Shown here one piece after another: positions 1 through 5,784 of a DNA stretch of 7,371 nucleotides. Both the position numbers and the translations under genes were made by a program. The stretch covers positions 1 to 7,371 of the forward strand of contig JASBUY010000399.1 of the NCBI GenBank assembly GCA_030147645.1, in the 5' to 3' direction. Positions within the stretch are counted from its first letter, which is position 1; every line of letters begins with the position of its first letter. This stretch comes from Aquabacter sp. GTDB lineage: Bacteria > Pseudomonadota > Alphaproteobacteria > Rhizobiales > Xanthobacteraceae. The notes beneath the pieces are model-generated. The model searched no databases. It was not told the origin of the DNA and saw nothing but the letters and a program-made list of their open reading frames with translations.

Positions 1-4
1 CGCT

Positions 5-1294
5 CTAGCGCGCATCCGCCTCGAAAGCCGCCACGAAAGCCGCCACGCGGCGGTCGAAGCGGATGTCGGAATGGCGGATCGGGCGCACCAGCGACAGGCC
101 CTCCATGGACCGCGCGCGCGACAGCGCCACATAGGCCTGCCCCGCCGCGAAGGCGCCGCTCTCGAAATCGATGCGGACATCCTCGAGCGTCAGCCCCTGC
201 GCCTTATGCATGGTGATGGCCCAGGCGGGGGCGAGCGGCAATTGAGTATAGGTGCCGACCACCTGCGCCTCGATGCGCCCGCTCGCTTCGTCCCAGGCAT
301 AGCGTGTGCGCTCCCAGGTGAAGCTTTCGATCTCCACCGTCGGGCCGGAATCGAGCCGTACCACGGCAGAATGGGCGCCGATGCCCAGGACCGTGCCCAC
401 CGAGCCATTGACCCAGCGGCGCGCGGGATCGTTGCGCAGGGCCATGACGCGGGCGCCGGGCTTGAGGCTGAGCCGCTCTGGCACGGGAAGACGATCGCCT
501 TCCAGACCGAACTCGCCCTTCAGCACACCGGCAAAGGTGCGCTCCGATCCCGACAAGGCAGCGAGGCCGCGCTGGTTGTAGGCGTCCGCCCGCGCATTGG
601 TGGGGGTGAGGAGAACCGGAAGCGCGCCGGGGCGGTGCTCGCGCACGCAGGCCGCATTTAGCGCCTCCACCGCCTCGCGCAGCCCGATCCCGCGCCGCAC
701 CGCGCCGAGCAGTGCGATGAAGGCGTCGTCGGATTGGCGGTGAACCTTGGTGAAAGGCACCCGCGCCACCGGCTGGTCGCGCAAGGCCAGCGCATCGAAG
801 GCGAAGGGACCGCCATAGCCCATGCGCTCCAGCATCTCCTGCTCCGCATAGGGTACAACGGGAGGAAGCTGGAGGAAATCACCCACCAGGACCACCTGGA
901 CACCACCGAACGGCTCGTCGCGATCGCGCGCGATGCGCAGGCTGCGATCCACCGTGTCCAAGAGGTCTGCCCGCACCATGGAAATTTCGTCGATCACCAG
1001 ACGGTCGAGCTTCTTCAGCAGCCGCCGCACCTGGACGCGGGGCTTCACCTCGTCGGGATTGAGAATGCGCGGGGGAATGCCGAAGAAGGAATGGATCGTC
1101 TGCCCGCCGAGTTGCAGCGCGGCCACCCCCGTGGGCGCAAGGAACACCTGGCGCCCGCGCGGCTCCTTGCGCAGATCATGCAGGAAGGTGGTCTTGCCCG
1201 TGCCGGCGCCGCCCAGAACCATGATGGCGCCGGTGCCGGCGTCGATATGCGCGAGTGCACGCGCCGCGCCCTCCAAGGTGTCCGGCGCGCTCAC
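5..1294 (-). CDS. Pif1-like superfamily 1B DNA helicase / AAA ATPase
   Basis: Predicted ATP-dependent DNA helicase of the Pif1/RecD2-like SF1B group, 429 aa, cytoplasmic, expected to act in DNA repair or replication. Seen in order: Walker A GGAGTGKTT (about residues 28-36), APTGVAA (53-59), Walker B with IDEISM (101-106), motif III GDFLQLPPV (138-146), VHRQ (184-187), motif V AWAITMHKAQGLTL (357-370) and motif VI AYVALSRARS (387-396). These are the diagnostic Pif1-type motifs, and the set is complete. The protein is a bare helicase core with no N- or C-terminal accessory domain. The start is GTG at 1294, overlapping the stop of the upstream kinase gene as GTGA. I see no good Shine-Dalgarno sequence before it, so translation is probably coupled to the kinase. 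The stop is TAG. The in vivo substrate cannot be read from sequence; a generic 'AAA family ATPase' label would also fit. Confidence 0.93.
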   Translation of the reverse strand: MSAPDTLEGAARALAHIDAGTGAIMVLGGAGTGKTTFLHDLRKEPRGRQVFLAPTGVAALQLGGQTIHSFFGIPPRILNPDEVKPRVQVRRLLKKLDRLVIDEISMVRADLLDTVDRSLRIARDRDEPFGGVQVVLVGDFLQLPPVVPYAEQEMLERMGYGGPFAFDALALRDQPVARVPFTKVHRQSDDAFIALLGAVRRGIGLREAVEALNAACVREHRPGALPVLLTPTNARADAYNQRGLAALSGSERTFAGVLKGEFGLEGDRLPVPERLSLKPGARVMALRNDPARRWVNGSVGTVLGIGAHSAVVRLDSGPTVEIESFTWERTRYAWDEASGRIEAQVVGTYTQLPLAPAWAITMHKAQGLTLEDVRIDFESGAFAAGQAYVALSRARSMEGLSLVRPIRHSDIRFDRRVAAFVAAFEADAR

Positions 1295-2289
1295 CGCAGA
1301 AGGCCAGACTCCCGGGCCATGTCCGCGAGATTCTTCTGGGGCCGCGCGCCCACATGGGAAATGACTTCCGCCGCAGCGAGGGCTCCGAGACGCAAGGCGC
1401 TCGCAGGATCGAGCCCGCGCGCATGGCCAAACAGGAAGCCGGCCGCGAACAGGTCCCCCGCACCCGTTGTGTCCACCACTTCGGAGACCGGAATGGCCGG
1501 CACCGAGACCACCGCTCCGTTGGCGCAGAACAGGGCGCCCTTCTCGCTGCGGGTCACCACCGCCTGCTTGGCTTCCGCGCGCAGGCGGATCAACGCCGCG
1601 TCGAAATCGGCGGTTTCATAAAGGGCCTTCACCTCGGCCTCGTTGGCGAAGACGAGATCGACCACGCCGCGCCGGATCAGGTCCAAGAACTCCGCCCGGT
1701 AGCGGTCCACGCAAAAGGCGTCCGACAATGTCAGCGCTACCTGCCGCCCCGCCCCATGGGCAATGTCGGCCGCGGTCAGGAAGGCAGCCTTCGCGGCCGG
1801 CGGATCCCACAGATAGCCTTCCAGATAGGTGATCGCGGCCTTCACGATCACCTGCGCATCGATATGGCTCGGGGTAAGGTTCTGCGCGGCGCCCAGAAAG
1901 GTGTTCATGGTGCGCTCGCCGTCCGCCGTCACCAGGATCAGGCAGCGTGCGGTGGACGGGCCGTCGGACGCGGCCGGGGTGTGGTAAGCGACGCCGGCAG
2001 CGCGGATATCATGGGCGAAGACGGTGCCGAGGGTGTCGTCGCGCACCAGGCCGATAAAGGCCGCATGGCCGCCGAGCGAAGCCAGACCCGCCGCCGTGTT
2101 GGCTGCGGACCCGCCGGAAATCTCCACGCCCGGTCCCATGGCGCCGTACAACGCCTCCGCCCGCGCCTCATCGATGAGCGCCATGGACCCCTTTGCCATG
2201 CCCTGGGCGAGGAGGAAGTCTTCCTCGGCACGGCTCAGGACATCGACGATCGCATTGCCGATGGTGACGACATCGAGGGAAGAGGACAA
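1291..2289 (-). CDS. PfkB-family carbohydrate kinase, adenosine kinase-like
   Basis: Cytoplasmic kinase of the ribokinase/PfkB fold, 332 aa from the chosen start. It resembles the proteins annotated as adenosine kinase in rhizobia, which would phosphorylate adenosine to AMP; substrate is inferred. Seen: N-terminal VVTIGNAIVDV, substrate-side glycine motif GGSAANTAAGLASLGG (about 59-74), TFLGAAQNL, EGYLWDPP, VFANEAEVKALY, VTRSEKGA, and the PfkB signature DTTGAGDLFAAGF (273-285) with predicted catalytic base D279. Start choice: a longer frame opens with TTG at 2307, but TTG at 2289 has AAGGAG six bases upstream and gives a normal-length protein, so I prefer it. There is no ATG near the N-terminus. 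It overlaps the downstream helicase gene by 4 bp and is presumably co-transcribed with it. It is divergent from glmM. Another sugar or nucleoside substrate remains possible. Confidence 0.92.
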   Translation of the reverse strand: MSSSLDVVTIGNAIVDVLSRAEEDFLLAQGMAKGSMALIDEARAEALYGAMGPGVEISGGSAANTAAGLASLGGHAAFIGLVRDDTLGTVFAHDIRAAGVAYHTPAASDGPSTARCLILVTADGERTMNTFLGAAQNLTPSHIDAQVIVKAAITYLEGYLWDPPAAKAAFLTAADIAHGAGRQVALTLSDAFCVDRYRAEFLDLIRRGVVDLVFANEAEVKALYETADFDAALIRLRAEAKQAVVTRSEKGALFCANGAVVSVPAIPVSEVVDTTGAGDLFAAGFLFGHARGLDPASALRLGALAAAEVISHVGARPQKNLADMARESGLLR

Positions 2290-2295
2290 AGTGCG

Positions 2296-2301
2296 CTCCT
2301 T
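2296..2301 (-). promoter_or_regulatory. Shine-Dalgarno AAGGAG deciding the kinase start
   Basis: AAGGAG on the minus strand lies six bases before TTG at 2289. It falls inside the longer frame that opens at 2307, so it argues for the shorter protein beginning at 2289. Confidence 0.6.
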
Positions 2302-2396
2302 TGGCAAGACGGCGCCGGAGCGATCCGGCCGTCCGCGCGGGATGATCGTTCGGGCGGCCCCCGCACGGCGATTTCAGGGTGCGCGGGGACGCATCG

Positions 2397-2541
2397 GCTC
2401 TAGCACCGAGGGCAGAGGCGGGCAACGGATGTTCGCTCCGCCGAAGGGTTGTCATGGTCGCTCACATTTTTTGAAAGGCGCGCGGCACAGTGAGCGGCTA
2501 AAGAATTTTGGACTGGTTAAACTCTTTTGGCTAGCTAGAGC
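2397..2541. repeat. Inverted GCTAGAGC octamer pair (possible -10 elements)
   Basis: GCTAGAGC is read on the minus strand at 2404-2397 and on the plus strand at 2534-2541, 129 bp apart, each pointing toward its own divergent gene. The octamer matches 7 of 8 positions of the Caulobacter housekeeping -10 consensus GCTANAWC, so these may be the two -10 regions. No matching -35 element at a normal distance was found for either, so the promoter reading is inference. Confidence 0.3.
2459..2496. repeat. 7-bp inverted repeat upstream of glmM
   Basis: CGCTCAC (2459-2465) and GTGAGCG (2490-2496) are perfect inverted copies separated by 24 bases that include a T-run and GAAAGG. The spacing could suit a dimeric regulator's operator or a weak hairpin. 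It lies 105 bp before the glmM start. A 7-bp match may be chance in this composition. Confidence 0.3.
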
Positions 2542-2586
2542 GCGAGCCGAGCGGAGCCTTGCGACGGGCCGTTCGGTATCGGGGCA

Positions 2587-2593
2587 AAGAGGG
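2587..2593 (+). promoter_or_regulatory. Ribosome binding site of glmM
   Basis: AAGAGGG sits eight bases before ATG at 2602 and supports this start. The protein then begins MARKYFGTDGVRG, the expected GlmM N-terminus. Confidence 0.6.
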
Positions 2594-2601
2594 CTTAGAG
2601 G

Positions 2602-3945
2602 ATGGCGCGCAAATATTTCGGGACCGACGGCGTGCGCGGACGCGCCAATGCCACCTTGACGGCGGACCTCGCGCTGCGCGTCGGCATGGCGGCGGGCCTG
2701 GTGTTCCGACGTGGGGACCATCGCCACCGTGTTGTGATCGGGAAGGATACGCGTCTCTCCGGCTACATGATCGAAAACGCCTTGGTTGCCGGCTTCACGT
2801 CGGTGGGCATGGACGTGCTGCTGCTCGGCCCCGTGCCGACGCCGGCGGTGGGCATGCTGACGCGCTCCATGCGCGCGGACCTCGGTGTCATGATCTCCGC
2901 CTCGCACAATCCCTATGACGACAACGGCATCAAGCTGTTCGGACCCGACGGGTTCAAGCTCTCCGACGGGATCGAGGCGGAAATCGAAGACCTGATCGAC
3001 CAGGACTTCGCCCGCAAGCTGGCATCGCCCGCCGAAATCGGCCGCGCGCGGCGGCTTGAAGGCGTGCATGCGCGCTATATCGAATATGCCAAGCGCACTC
3101 TCCCCCGGAACCAGTCCTTCGAAGGGCTGCGTGTGGTCGTGGACTGCGCCAACGGCGCAGCCTACCGGGTCGCGCCGGAAGCCCTGTGGGAACTCGGCGC
3201 CGAGGTGATTGCCATCGGCACCGAGCCCGACGGCATCAACATCAACCGGGATGTCGGCTCCACCTCCCCCGCCGCCTTGGCCGCGAAGGTGCATGAGGTC
3301 CGCGCCGATATCGGCATCGCCCTCGACGGCGACGCCGACCGGGTGATCATCGTGGACGAGAAGGGCCATGTGGTGGACGGCGACCAGATCATGGCGGTCG
3401 TTGCCGACAGCTTCCGCGAGGACGGGCGGCTCTCCCGCGACGGCATCGTCGCCACCGTCATGTCCAATCTCGGCCTCGAACGCCATCTCCAGGACATGGG
3501 CTTGACCCTGGCGCGGACCGCCGTGGGCGATCGCTATGTGCTCGAGCGCATGCTGAGCGAGGGCTATAATGTGGGCGGCGAACAGTCGGGCCACATCATC
3601 CTGTCCGACTATTCCACGACCGGTGACGGCCTGCTCGCCGCGCTTCAGGTTCTGGCCGTCGTGGCTCGGCGCGAACGCCCCGTCTCAGAAGTGTGCCACC
3701 GCTTCGAGCCACTGCCGCAGATCCTCAAGAATGTGCGCTATCGCTCCGGCAAGCCCCTGGAAAGCCCGACGGTGATCTCCGCCATTGCCCATGCGGAGGA
3801 GATGCTCGCCCGCCACGGTCGGCTGTTGATCCGCCCGTCGGGGACCTAGCCGGTGATTCGCGTCATGGGCGAGGGCGATGATCGCGATCTTGTGGAATCC
3901 GCGGTGGACGAGGTCATCGACGCGCTCCAGCAGGCGGCGGCATGA
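2602..3945 (+). CDS. glmM: Phosphoglucosamine mutase GlmM, interrupted by an in-frame TAG
   Basis: GlmM interconverts glucosamine-6-phosphate and glucosamine-1-phosphate, the step leading to UDP-GlcNAc for peptidoglycan and LPS; it is cytoplasmic and normally essential. Seen: KYFGTDGVRG at the N-terminus, the catalytic loop SASHNP (99-104; phosphoserine S101), the metal loop DGDADR with D242, D244 and D246, and the sugar-binding GGEQSGH (325-331). The phosphate-binding loop begins RPSGT (411-415), but codon 416, normally Glu of RPSGTEP, is TAG at 3847-3849. Thirty-one sense codons follow in the same frame (PVIRVMGEGDD then a helix ending QQAAA) to TGA at 3943-3945. Read through, the protein would be 447 aa, the usual family length; as written it stops at 415 aa and lacks the rest of the loop and the last helix. 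The most likely causes are a G-to-T substitution (GAG to TAG) or a sequencing error. I am sure of the family and unsure of function. Confidence 0.93.
3847..3945 (+). pseudogene. glmM: Amber codon and stranded C-terminal 31 codons of GlmM
   Basis: TAG at 3847-3849 replaces the codon for the conserved Glu. The tail that follows keeps frame and family character: PVIRVMGEGDD completes the phosphate loop (including its Arg) and the remainder forms the last helix of domain 4. A GTG lies at 3853, three bases after the stop, so re-initiation yielding a separate fragment of about 30 aa is conceivable, but no Shine-Dalgarno was seen for it. The tail shows no further stops, indels or decay, so any mutation is recent. 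Confidence 0.8.
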
Positions 3946-4018
3946 ACCAAGCCGCGCCTCAAAATCCGCGTTGATAAGCAATCGCACCGGCACAGCCGAT
4001 GCGAAGTGAGGAAAATGA

Positions 4019-4060
4019 CCACGCGCCGCTGTTCCGGCGCGTGGGTGTCAGATAGCTTTT
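4019..4060 (+). terminator. GC-rich hairpin after glmM, candidate terminator
   Basis: A perfect 10-bp stem, CCACGCGCCG (4019-4028) with CGGCGCGTGG (4035-4044), encloses a 6-base loop. It begins about 70 bp after the full-length glmM stop. The T-run (4057-4060) is short and lies 12 bases past the stem, so this is not a textbook intrinsic terminator; it may instead protect the glmM 3' end. Confidence 0.45.
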
Positions 4061-4082
4061 GTAATTAGTGAATTAGGAATGT

Positions 4083-4120
4083 CGGCGCGCGACAGCGCCG
4101 CGCCTGTCTTGGATATTTTT
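4083..4120 (+). other. Second short hairpin and T-run before the OMP gene
   Basis: CGGCGC (4083-4088) pairs with GCGCCG (4095-4100) across a 6-base loop, and TTTTT follows at 4116-4120, just before the ATG at 4125. The AT-rich stretch 4045-4080 between the two hairpins is the likeliest site for an OMP promoter, though no clear -35/-10 pair was found. The hairpin could lie in the OMP leader or be an attenuator-like element; it may also be chance in GC-rich DNA. Confidence 0.3.
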
Positions 4121-4124
4121 CTCC

Positions 4125-4787
4125 ATGTTGATCCCTTTGCGCCTTCTGCCCTGTGCGGTGGTTATGGCCTTTGTTGCCCTGAATGGCGCCGCTGCGCAGA
4201 CGATTGCGGCCCCCGATTCTGCTCGGAGCGTGCCGAGCGGAGAGATGATGACCCCGGAGGGCGGTTGGTACCTGCGTGTCGATGCCGGCGGATCGCGCCT
4301 CAATAACGGCGTTGCCACCATCGGCCCGCGTGCCCAGACCTATGGCGGGCCGGGATGGACCGCCGGCGCCGGCTTCGGCTACCGATTTTCCGGGCAGTTC
4401 CGGGCGGACCTTTCGGCCGACGTCATCAACCATTCCCGCTTTCAGGAAAAACTCTTCCTCACCAATCTCTATTGGGATCTGTTCACCTTCGGCCGGGTGA
4501 CACCCTATGTGGGTCTCGGTGCCGGAGCGGCACAGGTGGAAATCGCCGCGTCCGCGCCGGTGGCGGTGAGCGTGCCGAGCCTTGAGCGCTATACTTGGCA
4601 AGCGGCCTGGGCCGTCATGGCCGGCGCGTCGTGGACCTTGGGTCCAGACCTGACGCTGAATGCCGGCTACCGCTATGTCGATCTCGGCGCACCCTCTTTC
4701 GATATCGGGGCGCGACCCGTGGATGTCATGCTCTCAGGCGTGCAGGAACAGCAATTTCGCATTGGCCTGCGTTACGCACTTCGCTGA
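4125..4787 (+). CDS. Outer-membrane beta-barrel protein (porin-family / OmpA-like barrel)
   Basis: Small secreted barrel protein, 220 aa, role unknown. The N-terminus is a clear Sec signal peptide: short basic start, hydrophobic core (about 7-19) and AAAQ near 22-25, with cleavage probably around residue 24. The mature part shows alternating, aromatic-rich strands: GWYLRVDAGG (47-56), WTAGAGFGYRF (78-88), FRADLSADV (92-100), LTNLYWDL (112-119), VTPYVGLGAGAA (125-136), AAWAVMAGASW (160-170), LTLNAGYRYVDLG (176-188) and a final QQFRIGLRYALR. About eight strands fits the OMP_b-brl / Omp25-like group common in rhizobia. The chain ends in Arg rather than the usual terminal aromatic; Tyr is three residues before it. 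The ATG has only a weak GGA 11 bases upstream. Cys10 lies inside the signal core with no lipobox, so I do not call a lipoprotein. The next gene converges on it with only 8 bp between stop codons. Confidence 0.85.
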   Translation: MLIPLRLLPCAVVMAFVALNGAAAQTIAAPDSARSVPSGEMMTPEGGWYLRVDAGGSRLNNGVATIGPRAQTYGGPGWTAGAGFGYRFSGQFRADLSADVINHSRFQEKLFLTNLYWDLFTFGRVTPYVGLGAGAAQVEIAASAPVAVSVPSLERYTWQAAWAVMAGASWTLGPDLTLNAGYRYVDLGAPSFDIGARPVDVMLSGVQEQQFRIGLRYALR

Positions 4788-4795
4788 GCCGGCGT

Positions 4796-5209
4796 TCACC
4801 CGTCCTCGTCGTCCCGCCTTGCCTGCATCCGCCGAATGCGGGCAATCACCAATTGCGGGTCATAGGGGCGCGTCAGTTCAGGCCCCTCTTCGCAGAGATT
4901 GGCGGCTTCCTTCGCCGCCTTCTCGGTGGAGCCCGCAGCAATGAGGTCGATCCCCGGATAGGCGTCGCGCACCATGGCGCGCAGGGCAAATCCGTTCACC
5001 GATCCCGGGGCGTCCAGGTCGAATAGGATGGTGTCGATCATCGGCGTACCGTGGTCGAGCACGGCGAACAGTTCCTCGGATGTGGTGACCTCCACCACCC
5101 GGTAGCCGCATCCGCGCAGATATTCGGCGAGGGCATGGCGCGACAGCACGTCCCCATCCAAAAGCAGAATGCACGGCCGCGCGTCGTCAACTGGTGTCTC
5201 AGCCCCCAT
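4796..5209 (-). CDS. Single-domain response regulator with degenerate receiver
   Basis: Stand-alone CheY-like receiver, 137 aa, with no output domain. Seen: beta1 PCILLLDGD with acidic D18/D20, and the phosphoacceptor region TILFDLDAPG with D64 in place of the canonical Asp. The conserved Thr/Ser of beta4 appears to be Ala (LIAAGS, about 89-94), and the conserved Lys of beta5 is Arg (LTRPYDP, R114). It may therefore be phosphorylated weakly or signal atypically (inference). Start ATG at 5209 has GGAG eight bases upstream. The frame extends further upstream to 5311, but that extension overlaps the preceding receiver gene and looks like noise. The start overlaps the upstream receiver gene by 11 bp, so the two are surely one transcript, probably under the sigma-EcfG promoter. 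The partner kinase is not in the window. Confidence 0.85.
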   Translation of the reverse strand: MGAETPVDDARPCILLLDGDVLSRHALAEYLRGCGYRVVEVTTSEELFAVLDHGTPMIDTILFDLDAPGSVNGFALRAMVRDAYPGIDLIAAGSTEKAAKEAANLCEEGPELTRPYDPQLVIARIRRMQARRDDEDG

Positions 5210-5606
5210 GGGCGCGTCTCCGCTCCAGTACGGACAGAATGAGGCCCACCGCCTTGGTGGGCACATAAGGTTTGGGGAGAAACGGAATGCCCACCGCCAC
5301 GAGGCTTCCATCGAGATGGCCGGACGTCACGATCACAGCAATATCCGGATGGGAGGCCTGAAGCCGGCGACTCAACTCGAGCCCATCGAATGGCCCCGGC
5401 ATTTGCACGTCGGTGAACACAACTTCCACATCCAGCCCAGCGGCGATCACGCCGAGCGCCTCCTCGGCATTGGCCGCCTCGACGACGACCAAGCCTTCGG
5501 CGCGAAGCAAGTCGCAGAGCATGAACCGCAAAAGCGGATCATCCTCCACGACGAGGACGGGGCGGGCCTCAGGTCCGTGCGCGTCCAGCATCGCTACATT
5601 GTCCAT
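5199..5606 (-). CDS. Single-domain CheY-like response regulator
   Basis: Stand-alone receiver protein, 135 aa, that should accept phosphate from a histidine kinase not seen here. It has all the canonical residues: acidic patch VVEDD (E21, D22, D23), phosphoacceptor D66 in FTDVQMPG, switch Thr T94 in VIVTSG, and Lys K112 in PFLPKPY. There is no DNA-binding or enzymatic output domain, so it probably acts by protein contact or as a phosphate sink. Start ATG at 5606 has GTGGGG four bases upstream. The open frame runs on to 5954 but loses protein character there and overlaps the divergent dehydrogenase gene, so the longer form is rejected. It is the first gene of the receiver pair and lies about 30 bp downstream of a perfect sigma-EcfG-type promoter, which suggests induction in the general stress response. 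Target and pathway are unknown. Confidence 0.9.
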   Translation of the reverse strand: MDNVAMLDAHGPEARPVLVVEDDPLLRFMLCDLLRAEGLVVVEAANAEEALGVIAAGLDVEVVFTDVQMPGPFDGLELSRRLQASHPDIAVIVTSGHLDGSLVAVGIPFLPKPYVPTKAVGLILSVLERRRAHGG

Positions 5607-5635
5607 GTTTCCCCACTCATCCTCCGGTTTTGTAG

Positions 5636-5660
5636 AACGCGCGGACCTGGGGGTTGTTCC
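5636..5660 (-). promoter_or_regulatory. Sigma-EcfG general stress response promoter
   Basis: On the minus strand GGAAC (5660-5656) and CGTT (5639-5636) are separated by exactly 16 bases. This equals the alphaproteobacterial EcfG consensus GGAAC-N16/17-CGTT at every fixed position. It is correctly oriented, with its -10 element ending 29 bases before the ATG of the first receiver gene, leaving a short leader. It should place both response regulators in the PhyR-NepR-EcfG general stress regulon. Function is inferred from sequence alone. Confidence 0.75.
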
Positions 5661-5728
5661 GCTCAAGCACAACAATAAGGCAGCCGAACTTATTGGCCCC
5701 GCGGCGGGAACTCCGTAAGGTACGCGCC

Positions 5729-5759
5729 GCCGCGCCGGGGCATTGTCGCTGGGCGCGGC
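5729..5759 (+). other. 8-bp hairpin in the dehydrogenase leader
   Basis: GCCGCGCC (5729-5736) and GGCGCGGC (5752-5759) form a perfect 8-bp stem around a 15-base loop, 12 bases before the ribosome binding site of the aldehyde dehydrogenase. It spans the alternative TTG at 5743, which makes that start less likely. It could affect translation or be chance in very GC-rich DNA. Confidence 0.3.
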
Positions 5760-5771
5760 TGTGCGGCCAGC

Positions 5772-5777
5772 AGGGAG
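5772..5777 (+). promoter_or_regulatory. Shine-Dalgarno AGGGAG deciding the dehydrogenase start
   Basis: AGGGAG lies seven bases before GTG at 5785 (four before TTG at 5782). It falls inside the longer frame from 5743 and favours a start at 5785, giving 509 aa, close to the usual ALDH7 length. Confidence 0.5.
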
Positions 5778-5784
5778 TTTCTTG

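Larger units (their letters stand above)
2290..2601. other. Divergent intergenic region between kinase and glmM
   Basis: About 310 bp without a convincing gene; short frames here are off-frame and of biased composition. It must hold the start signals for both divergent genes. The glmM-proximal part (about 2461-2540) is clearly more AT-rich than the surroundings, with runs such as ATTTTTTGAAA and AAAGAATTTTGG, as expected of promoter or operator DNA. It also carries an inverted repeat and a pair of inverted GCTAGAGC octamers, listed separately. I could not fix a confident -35/-10 pair. In many alphaproteobacteria ftsH lies just upstream of glmM; here it does not. Confidence 0.6.

Noticed and set aside
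734..2403. Long plus-strand frames over 734-1621 and 1255-2403
   Set aside because: They are antisense to the helicase and kinase genes, both of which are well supported on the minus strand.
2452..3594. Minus-strand open frame of 380 codons
   Set aside because: It lies opposite glmM, is rich in His/Gly/Arg as expected of an antisense frame in GC-rich DNA, and shows no family motif.
3847..3849. TAG as a pyrrolysine or other recoded codon
   Set aside because: TAG also ends the helicase gene, no recoding structure is evident after it, and the position needs Glu in this family; a point mutation or error is simpler.
3800..3945. Frameshift as the cause of glmM truncation
   Set aside because: The residues after TAG continue in the same frame with family-typical sequence, so a substitution explains it without any indel.
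4125..4160. Lipoprotein signal in the OMP (Cys10)
   Set aside because: The Cys is within the hydrophobic core, too early and without a lipobox; AAAQ at 22-25 is a better cleavage site.
5210..5311. N-terminal extension of the second receiver to 5311
   Set aside because: It overlaps the canonical receiver gene out of frame and is Trp/Pro/Arg-rich noise; ATG 5209 has GGAG at good spacing and the receiver fold starts right after.
5707..5731. Second EcfG-like promoter (GGAAC at 5707-5711) driving the dehydrogenase
   Set aside because: No CGTT at 16 or 17 bases downstream; the bases there are a GC-rich run.
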